Of a stretch of 64,000 nt of DNA, positions 45,641 through 57,370 are shown one piece after another. The DNA comes from Eurosta solidaginis (Eukaryota; Arthropoda; Insecta; Diptera; Tephritidae). The notes beneath the pieces were generated by a model. The model was not told the origin of the DNA. It was given only the letters and a program-made list of their open reading frames with translations, and made no database searches. Position 1 is the stretch's first letter. Every line of letters starts with the position of its first letter. The translations under genes were made by a program, and so were the position numbers. The stretch is taken from NCBI RefSeq assembly GCF_040869045.1, contig NC_090319.1:228322490-228386489 (forward strand), in the 5' to 3' direction.

Positions 45641-45896
45641 TAAGATACATCATTCTTCCGATATTTTTCCCAATTTTTCCTTTATTCCAATATTTTGTTT
45701 TTTCTAGAAAAATCAAGAAAATAGATCTTTTGATTAATTAAAAATTTTGGTTTTTTATTCAAATTCTGTAAGATACATCATTCTTCCGATATTTTTCACA
45801 ATTTTTCCTTTATTCCAATATTTTGTTTTTTCTAGAAAAATCAAGAAAATAGATCTTTTGATTAATTAAAAATTTTGGTTTTTTATTCAAAGTTGT
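45641..45896. repeat. 128-bp tandem duplication in E
   Basis: TAAGATACATCATTCTTCCG begins at 45641 and 45769, followed by nearly identical sequence through GGTTTTTTATTCAAA. Confidence 0.9.
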
Positions 45897-46001
45897 AGGT
45901 TTATTGACTCCAGATGACTGTAAAAAAGATAGTTCTAGTTTGACGATTCTGTAATAACTCCGAAGGCGATTTCCCATTAATAGTGGGTGTTGTTGTTGTT
46001 G

Positions 46002-46390
46002 TAGCGATAAGGTTGCTCCCCGAAGGCTTTGGGGAGTGTTATTGATGTAATGGTCCTTTGCCGGATACAGATCCGGTACCCCAGCACCATTAAGGTGCTA
46101 GCCCGACCATCTCGGGAACGATTTATGTGGCCACATTAAACCTTCAGGCCATCCCCTCCTCCCCCACCCCCAGGTTCCATGAGGAGCTTGGGGTCGCCAG
46201 AGCCTCATCTGTTAGTTAAACAGGATTCGCCGCGGATAGGTGAGGTTGACAATTGGGTTTGGAGAAGCTATATATTGCGCTGGCAACCTGAAGCCTTGCG
46301 CTACACAGCCCCTTGAATCTGGTATTTTAGTCGCCTCTTACGACAGGCATACCTACCGCGGGAATATTCTGACCCCCTAGCCCGCTGGGT
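46002..46390 (-). mobile_element. SINE-like retroposon, copy 2 (inverted)
   Basis: This is the reverse-complement relative of 32378-32770. It runs from the (GTT)n tail and GTAGCGATAAGG, through GACCATCTCGGGAACGA and TAGTCGCCTCTTACGACAGG, to CCCCTAGCCCGCTGGG. It is inserted between the integrase core and tail of E. I could not confirm a target duplication. Confidence 0.85.
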
Positions 46391-47849
46391 GTCATTCTAT
46401 ACGATGTTTAATACGTTAATGAAGCGCTGTTAATATTTTTACCATCAGCCCATTGTTTTTTCATGGCTGTTTTGGATGCCGTTACAAATCGTTCCGCTTG
46501 CCCATCTGAAGCTGGATGAAAAACGGCAGATGTTAAATATTGAATGCTGTGAACTTTGCAGAAATTACTTTGCAGAAGTAAAATGTGTTCCATTATCTGT
46601 AACGATTGCTTGAGGCAATCCTTCAATAGAAAAAATGATTTGCAAAGCTTCATAGTTGAACTTGTAGACATTTTTTTCATTTTCATTACAAATAGAAACT
46701 GTGAAAAAGAGTCAACACATATCAACCACGTAAAATTCTCGAAAGGACCCGCAAAATCTAAATGTATTCTTTCCCATGGTGATGATGCTGCAGGCCAAGT
46801 AGAAAATTCTTTTGGCGGACTGTTGGATGATGAGCATATTGATAAAATTTCTTCTATATCCTTATCGATTTTAGGCCACCAACAAAACGTCGAGAAATCT
46901 GCTTTGTGCGAACAATACCCCAATGCCCTTCCTGAAGAAGTTTTAAAAACTTTCCACGGAGTTGATTTGGAATTACTACTCTATTAAAATCAGTTTCTAG
47001 AACCACAACATCTTTAATAGTAGTAAACTCAAAACGATGATGAAAATAAGGTAAAATGTCCTTATCATTCACCATATCAGGCCAACCATATTTGATATAC
47101 TGATGAACTTTACTTAAAATTACATCTTTTCTTGTTTGTTCTGCAATCATAGTGGCATCAATTGGAATATTGTTTATGTCCTCTACTAAATTGATTTCAT
47201 ATACTTCTTCATGCTGATCAAAACCAGAATTATCTTCACATGGAAGACGTGAAAGGGCGTCAGCATTTCCGTGTAGTTTTGTGCTTTTATATGAAATTAA
47301 ATAATTATATCCTGATAAGATTAGTGCCCACCTCTGTAGTCTATAAGCCGTTGAACTTGGTATACCCTTCTTTGGATTAAAGATAGATACCAAAGGCTTA
47401 TGATCAGTCACTAGAGTAATCTTTCGACCATATAGATAGTTATGAAACTTATGAACTCCGAAAATTATTGAAAGTGCTTCCTTTTCAATTTGACTATAAT
47501 TTATTTGATGTTTATATAAAGTTTTTAATGCATCGGACGTTCGCTACCATCAGGAAACACATGCTATAAAACTGCTCCACTGCCATATGAAGATGCATCG
47601 GTTACTAATAAGGAATCATCAAAATGAACTAAATCTGTCATTTCAACAATTTTTACGTTTCAACTCATTAAAAGAATCTTCCACCTCTTTTCCCCAAAGA
47701 AACTTTTTATTTTTCTTTCGTAGTGAATTCAATGAAAATAGTTCGTCCAAACTTTTCGTATACGGAACTTTCCGTATCGCTTACTATATGTCCCAAATAC
47801 TCAATTTTGTTTTGTATAAATGAGCATTTTTCAAGATTACAAGAAAACT

Positions 47850-48253
47850 TTAAAAGGTGCGTTTTTAGGAGTTTAAGTGCGAATTGCCTTTATTCAAATA
47901 TTGTCAGCTTAATTATACTAAATTATTCTAAACATATTCTTGCTTACATATTTACTTTAAACTATACATACTTACATATCTACATGCAAATCGACACAAA
48001 TATGTACCTTCATATTTGTGTTGATTTGTGTCGTCTGTGGGAAATGCAGTATCAGCAAATTTGCCTAAATGCAAATTTGGTATAGTCGCGCGGGGCACAC
48101 ACATCTGTATAAAATGGTGGGAATTGCGCTATCAGCAACAACTAGTAAATGCGCCGCTTTGCTTTGATTAAAGTTTAGACTCATTTTGTCACAGGGTGCC
48201 ACATTAAGTGGTTTACACGTTTTGGCATTGCAATTGTTGGCTGTTTACACTAC
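47850..48253. mobile_element. About 0.4-kb unclassified insertion in the E RT
   Basis: E coding sequence matches on both sides (FSCNLEKC to the left, LFQRLYESGF to the right), while the interior does not read as RT. AAAAC lies at both edges and may be a 5-bp duplication. The length and short inverted CAAATNNGTG-like patches would suit a solo LTR or MITE, but the ends are not diagnostic. Confidence 0.5.
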
Positions 48254-48839
48254 AAAACCACTTTCGTATAATCTCTGAAATAATAATCTAAGATTTTTAA
48301 TATGATCCTCGTCAGTATCACCTGTACAAATGATGTCGTCTAAATAATTAACGCAAGCAGAATACCACTAATTGTCTGTTCAATCAAACGCCGAAAAATT
48401 GCTGGTGCACTTGCTACACCAAAAGGTAATCGTTGATATTGAAAGGGGCCTAAGGGTATGTTCACAACAAGCAAATTTTTGGACTCATCGTCAACTTCAA
48501 CCTACAAATAAGCATATGATAAATCTAAATTTTGCTAAAAAGCTTGCCTTTACGTAATTTGTTGAAAATATCTCTAATACGAGGAATGGGATACTGCTCC
48601 ACATCCATTTCTTTATTAATTGTTATCTTGAAGTCGGCGCATATCCTAATCCGCCCATTAGTTTTGGGTACTATTACAAGTGGTGAAGCCCATTGACTGA
48701 ACTTGACAGGTTTCTAAATCTCCAAATCAGTTAATCTTTTAGCCTCTTCTTCAAATATTTTATGAAGTGCGTACGGAATCGGTCTTGGGTCTAGCTTCTG
48801 ACTTCATATAAATATGAGCTTTCATACTAGTACAATGAC

Positions 48840-49210
48840 CAGAGCTGGGTAGTAATAATTACTTTAGGTAATCAATACCCGTCGATTCCCCATTACATGT
48901 ACTTGAGGAAAGTAATCAATTCCTTTCCTCCACAGCAAAGGAATTGATTACATTTCAATTCCTCAAAAAAAAAATACCAAAAGTAATATCGTTTTTTGAG
49001 GCTCAAGTACAACAAATTTTTTGTTTGTAATTGAGAAAAAAATACACTGTTCAAATGTAATTTCTGCCCAAGTACTTTCGAAAGGAATTGCAAATGTAAT
49101 TGAAAATTTTCCAATTACATTACAAGGAATGGAAAAAGTACTTGCGAATTTCCTATTCCTCAAAGGAATTGCAATAGTAATTGAAAAATTATTAGTGTAA
49201 AAAATATTTT
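48840..49210. mobile_element. hAT-like element, left arm
   Basis: It begins CAGAGCTGGGTAGT, an hAT-type end, preceded by ACAATGAC. The next 350 bp (AATTACTTT/AATTCCTTT-rich) are the reverse complement of 56950-57303. Confidence 0.78.
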
Positions 49211-49233
49211 TGCGATTCAAGCGGTGATTTTAT

Positions 49234-50378
49234 GAGGTCATAGTAACTTTTTCGACCATAAGAAAATGTTTTTAAAACACAAGCACTGCCTTCAATGACT
49301 TGCAATTCCTTTCTTCTCACCATATATGAGGAAGGTTATGGTAAGATTGTATCATCGTAGTTTAGATTTGCTGTTGAGTGGCCGGCCAATTGCTTTGTAC
49401 GTGGCTAGCAACGTTTCTTCATCTTTTCTCCAAGTGAGGTCATAGTAACTTTTTCGACCATAAGAAAATGTTTTTAAAACACAAGCACTGCCTTCAATGA
49501 CTTGCAATTCCTTTCTTCTCACCATATATGAGGAAGGTTATGGTAAGATTGTATCATCGTAGTTTAGATTTGCTGTTGAGTGGCCGGCCAATTGCTTTGT
49601 ACGTGGCTAGCAACGTTTCTTCATCTTTTCTCCAAGTGCTACTCGCAAGCGACTTGAGAATTTTGTTGCGGATTTGTACTTTAGATACAACTTCGATGGC
49701 ATACGTCTTGAAGGTGAGAGTGTGATCGAATGTTACTCCTAAGATATTTTAATGGCTGACAATCGGTAGCGCAACACCATCGACGAGAACGTCCAATATT
49801 CCACGTCGCAGTGAACGTGGATTTAGCCGGCTAGGTTCAGATAATTTGCAGTTTATCTTTTTATACAAAGGGGAAATGGTGAATCTTCTATATCTTGGAG
49901 TATAGTACCGTGTTTGACTGTGTCAAGAGCTTTTGACAGTGCTGGTAGTGCTATGTATTTTGCAGAAGCCAAGCTGATGAGTGGGTAGGCGAAGATTCGC
50001 ACTAAACTGACGGAGCAGGAAGGTTTCCAATGTCTTCGCTACTCGGGAACGGAGTGATACCGGTCGTTATAACTCACCTTCGTTAGCCGGTTTCCTAGGT
50101 TTGAAAACGTGCGTCAGGTAGCGTTATCTCTCAGCGCCAAGATGTTTTAGCATTGTCATGACTACTCCATTTGTGCCTATTGATTTAGAAGGTTTGGCTT
50201 TTTTCATGGCTTCATCAACTCTGTGGGGTGATGGTAATGGGTCACACGTCGTGTTTGTGTCTATGTTCCCCTCATCCGGGGAACTAAAAATTCCGGGCAT
50301 TAAAAATTGCCGGCAAAAACCGCTCTCGCATGTCTTCGAGTCACCAGAGTTGTATCGTCAAAGGCGATGGATAAATTA
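49234..50378 (-). pseudogene. Decayed LINE RT fragment with a 202-bp tandem duplication
   Basis: On the minus strand VTFDHTLTFKTYAIEVV, RNKILKSLASSTWRKDEETL and LATYKAIGRPLLNS match the RT C-terminal region of a LINE. 49234-49435 is repeated at 49436-49637. Stops are frequent. The fragment ends at the palindromic element P. Confidence 0.7.
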
Positions 50379-50429
50379 CACAGGCCGACAAAATTTAATC
50401 AACATTCAGACCCAGATACCGGATAATAT
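50379..50429 (+). mobile_element. Palindromic element P, copy 1, left piece
   Basis: It starts CACAGGCCGACAAAATTTAA after TTA. Its partner end CTGTCGGCCTGTG is at 55103-55115, followed by TTA. Gypsy F splits the element. Confidence 0.72.
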
Positions 50430-50989
50430 TGTTACGAATTTTAGCAACACTAAGGGGTACTGCCATCTCTATGCCGATGCTAAGCAGTGACGTGATACAC
50501 ATCAATAATTTAATCATTTTGTCTACACCTATGTACTTACACGCAGCGGAGAAGAGATGCACAAACACATGCAGATATCTTATCTGAGATGCTCCTAAAG
50601 GTATGCAATTATAATTGTGTAAGTGTCGCTCACACATACAAGCGCATGGGGTATGAGAGAAGCTATAAAAATTATACATCTGTAGTTGTAGCTGAGAAAT
50701 TTATACCTAACTAGTGAGTTCTGGAATTAGAAAAGCCTAGAAATATGCAACGAGGAAATCAGACAGTATAAAAAGGCGACAACAGTAGAGGCGAGTTTCA
50801 GTTTCATTTAAGCTATCAGTAAGTTTGGTTATTAAGCAACCTAGTTACAAAGTATAAGTGTTATTGTGAAGTACTTTAATATAGACCATTTTCCCATTAT
50901 TCAATATTGGAGTTATTTATTCAACAGTTTAGCGATACGAACGTTAGCAGAAGATTGCAAATAAGGGGAATTGCAGTAAATTCGTTACA
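50430..50989 (+). repeat. 5' LTR of gypsy F (560 bp)
   Basis: It runs TGTTACGAATTTTAGC to TAAATTCGTTACA and is repeated with a few percent difference at 54143-54703. One base after it lies TTGGTGTCAGAAG (TGG at 50992), the primer-binding-site candidate. A TATAAAAAGG box at 50770-50779 could be the promoter TATA. Confidence 0.92.
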
Positions 50990-53725
50990 ATTGGTGTCAG
51001 AAGACGAATTGTTGAATAAATTCCGAAGACTTCGAATACAACTTGGACATGCCAAAGTTAAGTGAATTGAAGATACAGCAACTGAAGAAGGAGTTGTAGA
51101 GCCGTAGATTGAATACAACCGGCATTAAACTAGAACTTCAGGAACGACTACGACAGGCAATGGAACTAGAAGGAATTGACGTGGAAGAGTATCAGACCAA
51201 TTCTAAATATTCTCACGGAATTTTGTTCTCGCGGATTTTTTTATTCCCGCAGAAAAATTCCTCCAATTCTGTTCTCCTAGGGAGAACAATAATTGGGGAA
51301 TAGGAATTTCGAATTTTCGAAGTCAGCTGTTTTGTCAATTGAAATTTCGTTGCACATTTCTTATTTTGTTTAAAAAATTGAAAAGTTTAATTATGGTTGC
51401 AAATTTGTTGGAAATTAAGAAATAAAATATAAACATTGCACAGTATTTATTGCGCTTCATGTGGTATTCACTGAAATGAGTAATGAATTGGTGCCACAGC
51501 AACATCAACAGCGGAACATAAGAAGAAGACGGCCGCATAACACAAATCTGCCGGAGTTGCCTGCTTTCATTCAGCAAAGCAATTTTCTGGCGGCCAAGTT
51601 GAGTTGAATTCGTCCTTCATCATATGCCAAAATCTATTTAAGCCTTATTAAAAAATCCTTGCGCAATTTCTGGATGGCTGCATCAAATTTGTATACCAAG
51701 AGCTCTACCGTTGCTTATGATATACTTTTCAACTTAAAATAAAGAATATTGTGGTTGTAGTTGTTGATGTATTAGAAGTGAGAATATTGTGGTAGAATAT
51801 AAATACATCTTTTAGCACAAATTTGTACAAATAAGTGTTCTTTCTTAAAATAACCAATTTCCTTCAACTATTTTGATGCATTCCCTTTAATTTAACAAGT
51901 GAAAAAACTCCTATGAAATGGCAGAGAAATCTCCCTCTCCCTCACATTCATAATACCTACTTTTCTCCCATAACCGGTTTCCGCTTTTTCGAACATTGTT
52001 CAGAATAGGAGGAAAGGGAGAACTGAAAAAACTCACAAGGAATTTTTATTTAGAATACGAGGAATGGGAGAAGGGAGAAAACTCGCACGGAATTTTCGTT
52101 TAGAATTGGGCTGTATGTCTTTCATCTTGATGGCGAGGAAACAACAAAAATGGAAGAGACAGTTACGAGCACAGACTTGAACATGATTTTGGCTGCAATA
52201 TCTGCACAAACATCGACAGTAACATCAATGTCGTCGCAAATGTCAGAAATGTCGTCAGAAATAACATCGAAGATTGAAGCACAAGAAACGCGTATGTCAG
52301 AAATGTCGACACAGATTACATACAAGATGGAAACACAGCTGGAATCGCAGGAGAACCGTATAAGAGCTAAGATTGAAGCACAAGAGGCACGAATATCCGT
52401 AATGTCGGCGCAAATTTCAGCACAGATATCATCGCAGATCTCTGCTCAACTGGAAGAGCAAGAAGGACGTATTTCCTCGAAGTTGGAGGCGCAAGATACA
52501 AAAATTTTACAGTTTGAGGAAAAAATCGAGGTCGAGGTGGATGCTTTGAGAGGACAGCAGTGCAGTTGCAACTGAATCGCCCAGCAGTTTCAATGAGTAA
52601 TCCAAAGGTAAAAACACCATCCTTTGACGGTTCTGTTCCTTTCCAGGTCTTCAAGCAACAGTTTGAGAAGACCGCAGCAGTGAACAACTGGAATGCGGAA
52701 GATAAAGTTGCTGCACTGTTCGTGGCATTGAAAGGGCCTGCAGCGGAAATCTTACAGACGATTCCAGAGTACGAACGGAGCAGTTATGAAGCATTGATGG
52801 CTGCTGTAAAACGACGTTATGGAAGCGAGCATAGAAAACAGATATTCCAAATTGAGTTGCAAAACCGCTACCAAAAAGCAAATGAGACATTGCAGGAGTT
52901 TGCTTCAGATATTCAAATATTGGCTCTCTTGCAAATGCGGACGCACCCGTGGAATACACTGAAAGGCTAAAAATTCAGAGTTTCATAAATGGCATACGAG
53001 ATGTGGAAACGAAGCGGGCTACATATGCGAATCCAAAACTAACATTCGCAGAAACGGTATCACATGCTTTGATTCAGGAAACAGCGTCGCTTCTGTGTAA
53101 GCCAGTTTTCAAAGCACGCCGTGTGGAAGTAGAAAGGCCAGAGTGGGTAGACGAAATATTGGAGACGCTGAAAGGATCGCAAAAGCGGAGTGAAAGAGTC
53201 GTCAAATGCTTCAAATGCGGGAAGCCCGGTCACATTGCACGTCATTGCGATCTTGGTCCTGGTAGCTCCAACTTGGGTAGCCGTAAGCGCAAAGCTGGAG
53301 GCGATGAGCAAGAGCGTGCCAGATGTAAAAATCGAGAGCTAGTTCCAGCTATTGAATGTCCTGTGATATCTGTGTCGCAAATTGGAAGGAAATCTAGCAG
53401 TCTTACCGTCAGAGGGAATGTGGATGGCAAGGAGCGTGTACTGACTGTAAATACGGGCGCATCTCATTCCTTGATTCGATCTGATTTAGTCAACAGGAGA
53501 GTAAACCCGTTACCTGGTCGCTATGAGAACCAGGATGTGCCACTGAACGTCAGTTTGGAAGAAGGGTTCAGTAATCGAGTGCTGGTGAAAGAGATCAGAC
53601 AAAAACAGCAAAAGTCAAAGGTAGAAGATCGGGCAAGGGTTGATGGAACGAATGGGCCAAACAAATCCAAACCGAAGGTAACTGTGAGAGAAACACTGGC
53701 ATTGAAAAGCCCTAACGGACACTAA
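50990..53725 (+). pseudogene. gag: Gypsy F gag-protease, broken by a MITE, stops and frameshifts
   Basis: From the ATG at 51048 a SAP-like helix pair is readable (LSELKIQQLKKEL, stop, then NTTGIKLELQERLRQAM). The MITE at 51193-52113 splits the frame. It continues as a coiled coil with repeated MS-x-MS-x-QIS/IEAQE heptads (52150-52575), then a Gag core in a second frame (PSFDGSVPFQVFKQQFE, EYERSSYEALMAAVKRRYG). A third frame follows with the zinc knuckle CFKCGKPGHIARHC. The protease motif reads NTGASHSLI, with Asn in place of the catalytic Asp. F cannot make working proteins. Confidence 0.8.
51193..52113. mobile_element. Harbinger-like MITE, copy 2 (921 bp)
   Basis: The terminal inverted repeats are CAGACCAATTCTAAA and, at the other end, the complement of CAGCCCAATTCTAAA. 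They are flanked by TAT at 51190-51192 and 52114-52116, and deleting the unit plus one TAT rejoins the F gag sequence smoothly. A 3-bp duplication points to PIF/Harbinger, though TAT is not the usual TWA. It has only short frames (a 39-codon one starts at 51476). Confidence 0.82.
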
Positions 53726-54142
53726 AACGAAGGAAAGAATGCAAGGGTGGTTTCAAACCAGGGCAAACTACTGTTGTGAAGCGTCGGAACAATACTGATT
53801 ATGCAAAGCAAATCCGTCCAGCGCAAGCTCTACGAAGGAACGAACCAGGGTATTGAGTAGTACGATGAAACACAGGTACGATGAGGACAATAATTCGAAA
53901 GGTTTCTTTTCGGGAGATTTGGTACTGTTATACAACCCTCACCGGCGGAAAGGTGTTCCATCCAAATTTCGGTTCAGTTGGGAAGGCCCGTACAAAGTTG
54001 CGAAGAAGATCAGTGACACCATCTACCGCATACAAACAATTGGGAAACCACGAAGTAGAAGGGTGGTTCATTTGGAGATGCTAGCAGCGTTTAGATCGAG
54101 AGATTTGTCTGATCCGAACGATCAGACTTTGGTGGAGGGCAG
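53726..54142 (+). pseudogene. Gypsy F integrase C-terminal tail; RT, RNase H and integrase core deleted
   Basis: From about 53853 the tail of a gypsy integrase is readable: FFSGDLVLLYNPHRRKG, FSWEGPYKVAKKISDTIYRI and RRVVHLEMLAAFRSRDLSD, directly before the 3' LTR. Nothing of RT, RNase H or the catalytic core lies between it and the protease, so F is an internal deletion derivative. Confidence 0.82.
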
Positions 54143-54703
54143 TGTTACGAATGTTAGCAAAACTAAGGGGTACTGCCATCTCTATGCCGATGCTAAGCAG
54201 TGACGTGAATGCACATCAATAATTTAATCATTTTGTCTACACCTATGTACGTACACGCAGCGGAGAAGAGATGCACAAACACATGCAGATATCTTATTTG
54301 AGATGCTCCTAAAAGTATGCAATTATAATTGTGGAAGTGTCGCTGACACATACAAGCGCATGGGGTATGAGAGAAGCTACAAAAATTATACATCTGTAGT
54401 TGTAGTTGAGAAATTTATAACTATCTAGTAAGTTCTGGAATTATAAAAGCCTAGAAATATGCAACGAGGAAATCAGACAGTATAAAAAGGCGACAACAGT
54501 AGAGGCGAGTTTCAGTTTCATTTAAGCTATCAGTCAGTTTGGTTATTAAGCAAGCTAGTTACAAAGTATAAGTGTTATTGTCAAGTACTTTAATAAAGGC
54601 GATTTTTCCATTATTCAATATTGGAGTTATTTATTCAACAGTTTAGCGATACGAACGTTAGCAGAAGATTGCAAATAAGGGGAATTGCAGTAAATTCGTT
54701 GCA
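54143..54703 (+). repeat. 3' LTR of gypsy F (561 bp)
   Basis: It runs TGTTACGAATGTTAGC to TAAATTCGTTGCA. It matches the 5' LTR with scattered substitutions. Flanks ATAT (left) and GTAT (right) are a possible 4-bp duplication with one mismatch. Confidence 0.92.
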
Positions 54704-55115
54704 GTATATTTTCGAAGGTTTATGATGCGCTGAATCCAAATCATAATTGCTCTATAAGCTCTTGTTTTCGAGATATCCTAACCTAAAATTGCAAAACACA
54801 CCGTTTTTGCCCATATTTGAGGTTATGTAGTCTTCCAGATGTTTTCTTTCACCAAAATTAAAGGGTGGCATCTTTAAATACAAGTCATCTTCTTTCAAAT
54901 GGCGTTGAGTTTGCTCAAATAGTTTTTCGATGAGATATCGTATTTTGAAATTTTGTGGTGTGGTAGAGGTGGTTTCTAGGGGTTAAACACTTTTAGGTTA
55001 GGATATCTCGAAAACCAGAGCTGATAGAGAAATTTTGAGGCCAGATTTCGATTCATAGCATCAAAATCAAAAATATATAGTCCCGTTTCTGGGTCTGAGA
55101 TGCTGTCGGCCTGTG
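54704..55115. mobile_element. Palindromic element P, copy 1, right piece
   Basis: The block GATATCCTAACCTAAAA near 54770 is mirrored as TTTTAGGTTAGGATATC near 54991, and the outer arms also match inversely out to TGTCGGCCTGTG. No protein is coded. TTA flanks both ends of P (50376-50378 and 55116-55118). Confidence 0.72.
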
Positions 55116-55118
55116 TTA

Positions 55119-56480
55119 TCATTGTTGTTAGATAAGGACTTTACAGAATCTTTTAATTAATTTTTAAACGTATATCAGGTGAGCTCGAATCATAGTACTG
55201 AGCCTGGTGATATTGCAGCACTATGGAAATCAATGTATAGATCCCAATGTCCAATCCTGTGTCAGTATATTCGGATTCTGATTCTGCAGAAGTCGCTGTG
55301 TATCCTTCGACTTCATCACGCATGGTATCCATACTTTAACTTTTGGTACCGTGGGGATTTGCGCTTTATCCACCACCTCGAACTTCGCGTTTGTGCCTTG
55401 GTTTTGGAGGTTTGGAACCACTTCCTCCAGCCACAGCAACCTCGCGGACGCTATCATCTTCACACCAGGGCCTTACGTGGTTGTTACCGTATCATCTTAA
55501 GCATTAAGTAAATAAGCTCCCTTTCTACAGATATCCACCTTTCAGTAGTTATCTGTCCGAAAGGATTCCTACGATCAAACAGCACCAAAGTCAGTGACTA
55601 CCTTGCCACATCATTCATCTTCTCGGGAAAAGCCGGAGTCTTAGCTTTTTCTCCCCCTTCTCTCTCCTACTTCCCTAGTTGGCACTTCGCCACTTTTGAT
55701 GTCCTTCCTCTGACTTGCAGCTTTCGAGGTAGTTGCTATCTCGCTATTGGGGCCACCTGTTCTACAGCTTTAGGCCTACTTATTTTGTCTGCGGCTGCCC
55801 TGCCTCGCCGCTCTGGGACTGGGTCCTTTCAGACTCTTGAAAGCAGACTTTTCGCCTTCCGCCGAACCTTGCCTATTCATTCCGCCATTCGACACTTCTT
55901 CCTTCGCGTACCGGTTGCAGTGCCGAGAGTTTCTCGCAACAAACTTTTTGAACTGCCTTCGACCTACTTCTACCGTCTCATGAGCCCATTCCAAGCGCTC
56001 GTTCTCCGCTTCTGTTGGGTTGACCACTGCTCCCAAGCGTTGGAAAATTCTTAGTCCTGATCGGTAATGCGACGGCTCTCACTCCTCTGCCCAGTATCCT
56101 TCTCCACTCTTCTACTCCGTTTTCAGTTGTACGCTTTTCCAACACGGAGTTCATTGAATCAGCACTACTCTCGCTCCCCGGGTCCGACGCATCGCTTAAT
56201 GCGTTTTTGTCGTTTTTGGCTTGTGACTCAGTCCTTCCGTTATCATCGTCCTTATTAGAATTAGATAATGAGTCGTTCGTCTTCGTCGTATGATGTACGG
56301 GGGAAGAACCGTCCTCCACAGCAGCGCCCCTTACTGTGGTAATGCCATCAATACTTCCCGAGTGGTCCGGTATCGGGAAGGCTTCGTTCGAATTTATCCC
56401 CTGGCTGCAAATCGTCCAATGGGCAAGGTCCGAATAACGCCGTGAATTAGGGGGTTGGCAGGTCTTGGTCACCGACATTC
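55119..56480 (-). pseudogene. LINE ORF1-like fragments
   Basis: Minus-strand frames read ARLLWLEEVVPNLQNQGTN, KVWIPCVMKSKDTQRLL and NPNILTQDWTLGSIH near 55230-55463. At 55776-56478 there is a charged, Ser/Asp-rich part ending in an FKKFVARNSRHCNRYAKE-like segment. These resemble the RNA-binding ORF1 of LOA/I-type LINEs. They may belong to the same minus-strand LINE as 49234-50378, with P inserted between and the rest deleted. Confidence 0.5.
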
Positions 56481-56949
56481 CGCCGCCCTCCTATGAGGCG
56501 AAACGGCGTAGATGCCAGTCCTAAACCGCTGCGCCCCATAGTCAGGAAGAAGCATACTTCCAGACCCTTTTCCCATATAAAGCCAAGTAATTCATGCGAA
56601 AAATTTACAATTTCATCAACACAAATTGTTTTATATTGGAATACATTTTACATCTGTGCCGGAATCGTGTTTTCCATATTGCATTTGTGAAATATGGAAC
56701 AACAAAAGAAAACGCCAGCTGAATGTATCAAAGAAAATTAAAAAGTATGGTGCTTTCCTATAGCCACCACCCTTTGATAGCGGAGGAAGGAAAGTTGATG
56801 CCCTTACTTAGCTGTGAACTTTAAGAGGATAATGATTTTATATTCATTGGTGTTTCCAAATGCTTTCAGTTACCACTCACAAGAAAATAATGAAAACTGT
56901 GACCCAAAAAGTCACCCACATCAACCGGAGTAAGTTCCTATACACAGAC
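56481..56949. other. Non-coding sequence, probably LINE 5' end
   Basis: No domain or repeat is identified. Confidence 0.3.
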
Positions 56950-57303
56950 TAACTTGTAGTTTTTCAATTACTTTCGCAATTCCTTTGAGGAATGGAATGG
57001 GAAATTCGAAAGTACTTTTTCCATTCCTTGTAATATAATTGGAAAATTTTCAATTACAATTGCAATTCCTTTCGAAAGTACTTGTGCAGAAATTACATTT
57101 GAACAAAGTAATTTTTTCCTCAATTACAAACAAAAATTTTTTTGTACTTGAGCCTCAAAAAACGAAATTACTTTTGGTATTTTTTTTTTTAGGAAATGAA
57201 ATGTAATCAATTCCTTTGCTGTGGAGGAAAGGAATTGATTACTTTTTCCAATTACTAAGGAATGTAATGGGTAATGTAATGGAATTGAATTTGCCCAGCT
57301 CTG
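56950..57303. mobile_element. hAT-like element, right arm
   Basis: This is the inverted counterpart of 48840-49210, ending TTTGCCCAGCTCTG, followed by CCAATGAC, which matches seven of eight bases of the left flank. Confidence 0.78.
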
Positions 57304-57370
57304 CCAATGACCTAGGGTTTTACTAAAAAGTGATTTGAACTCTTCGCAGAGCAATTGTAATAGTTGATTA
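57304..57370 (-). pseudogene. Gypsy E, protease-RT linker fragment
   Basis: The coding strand reads QLLQLLCEEFKSLFSKTLGH, which joins the C/W-TSMKAHIYMKSEARP sequence at 48839 when the hAT-like unit and one flank copy are discounted. This ties the two sides of E together. Confidence 0.72.

Larger units (their letters stand above)
45450..48839 (-). pseudogene. Gypsy element E pol remnant (RT, RNase H, integrase), multiply interrupted
   Basis: In coding order: RT pieces at 48839-48260 (CTSMKAHIYMKSEARP, then the FRRLIEQ and NYLDDIICTG region) and more RT at 47849-47540. RNase H is around 47411 (MTDHKPLVSIFNPKKGIPS, HGNADALSRLP). The integrase has a zinc finger and core at 46923-46408 (WPKIDKDIEEI, WERIHLDFAGPF, ASDGQAERF; the middle Asp is lost). 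Its C-terminal tail is at 45716-45450 (GRRIKRHQNQVRS). A SINE (46002-46390) and a 0.4-kb insertion interrupt it. Upstream E sequence resumes at 57304 beyond the hAT-like unit. Confidence 0.75.
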
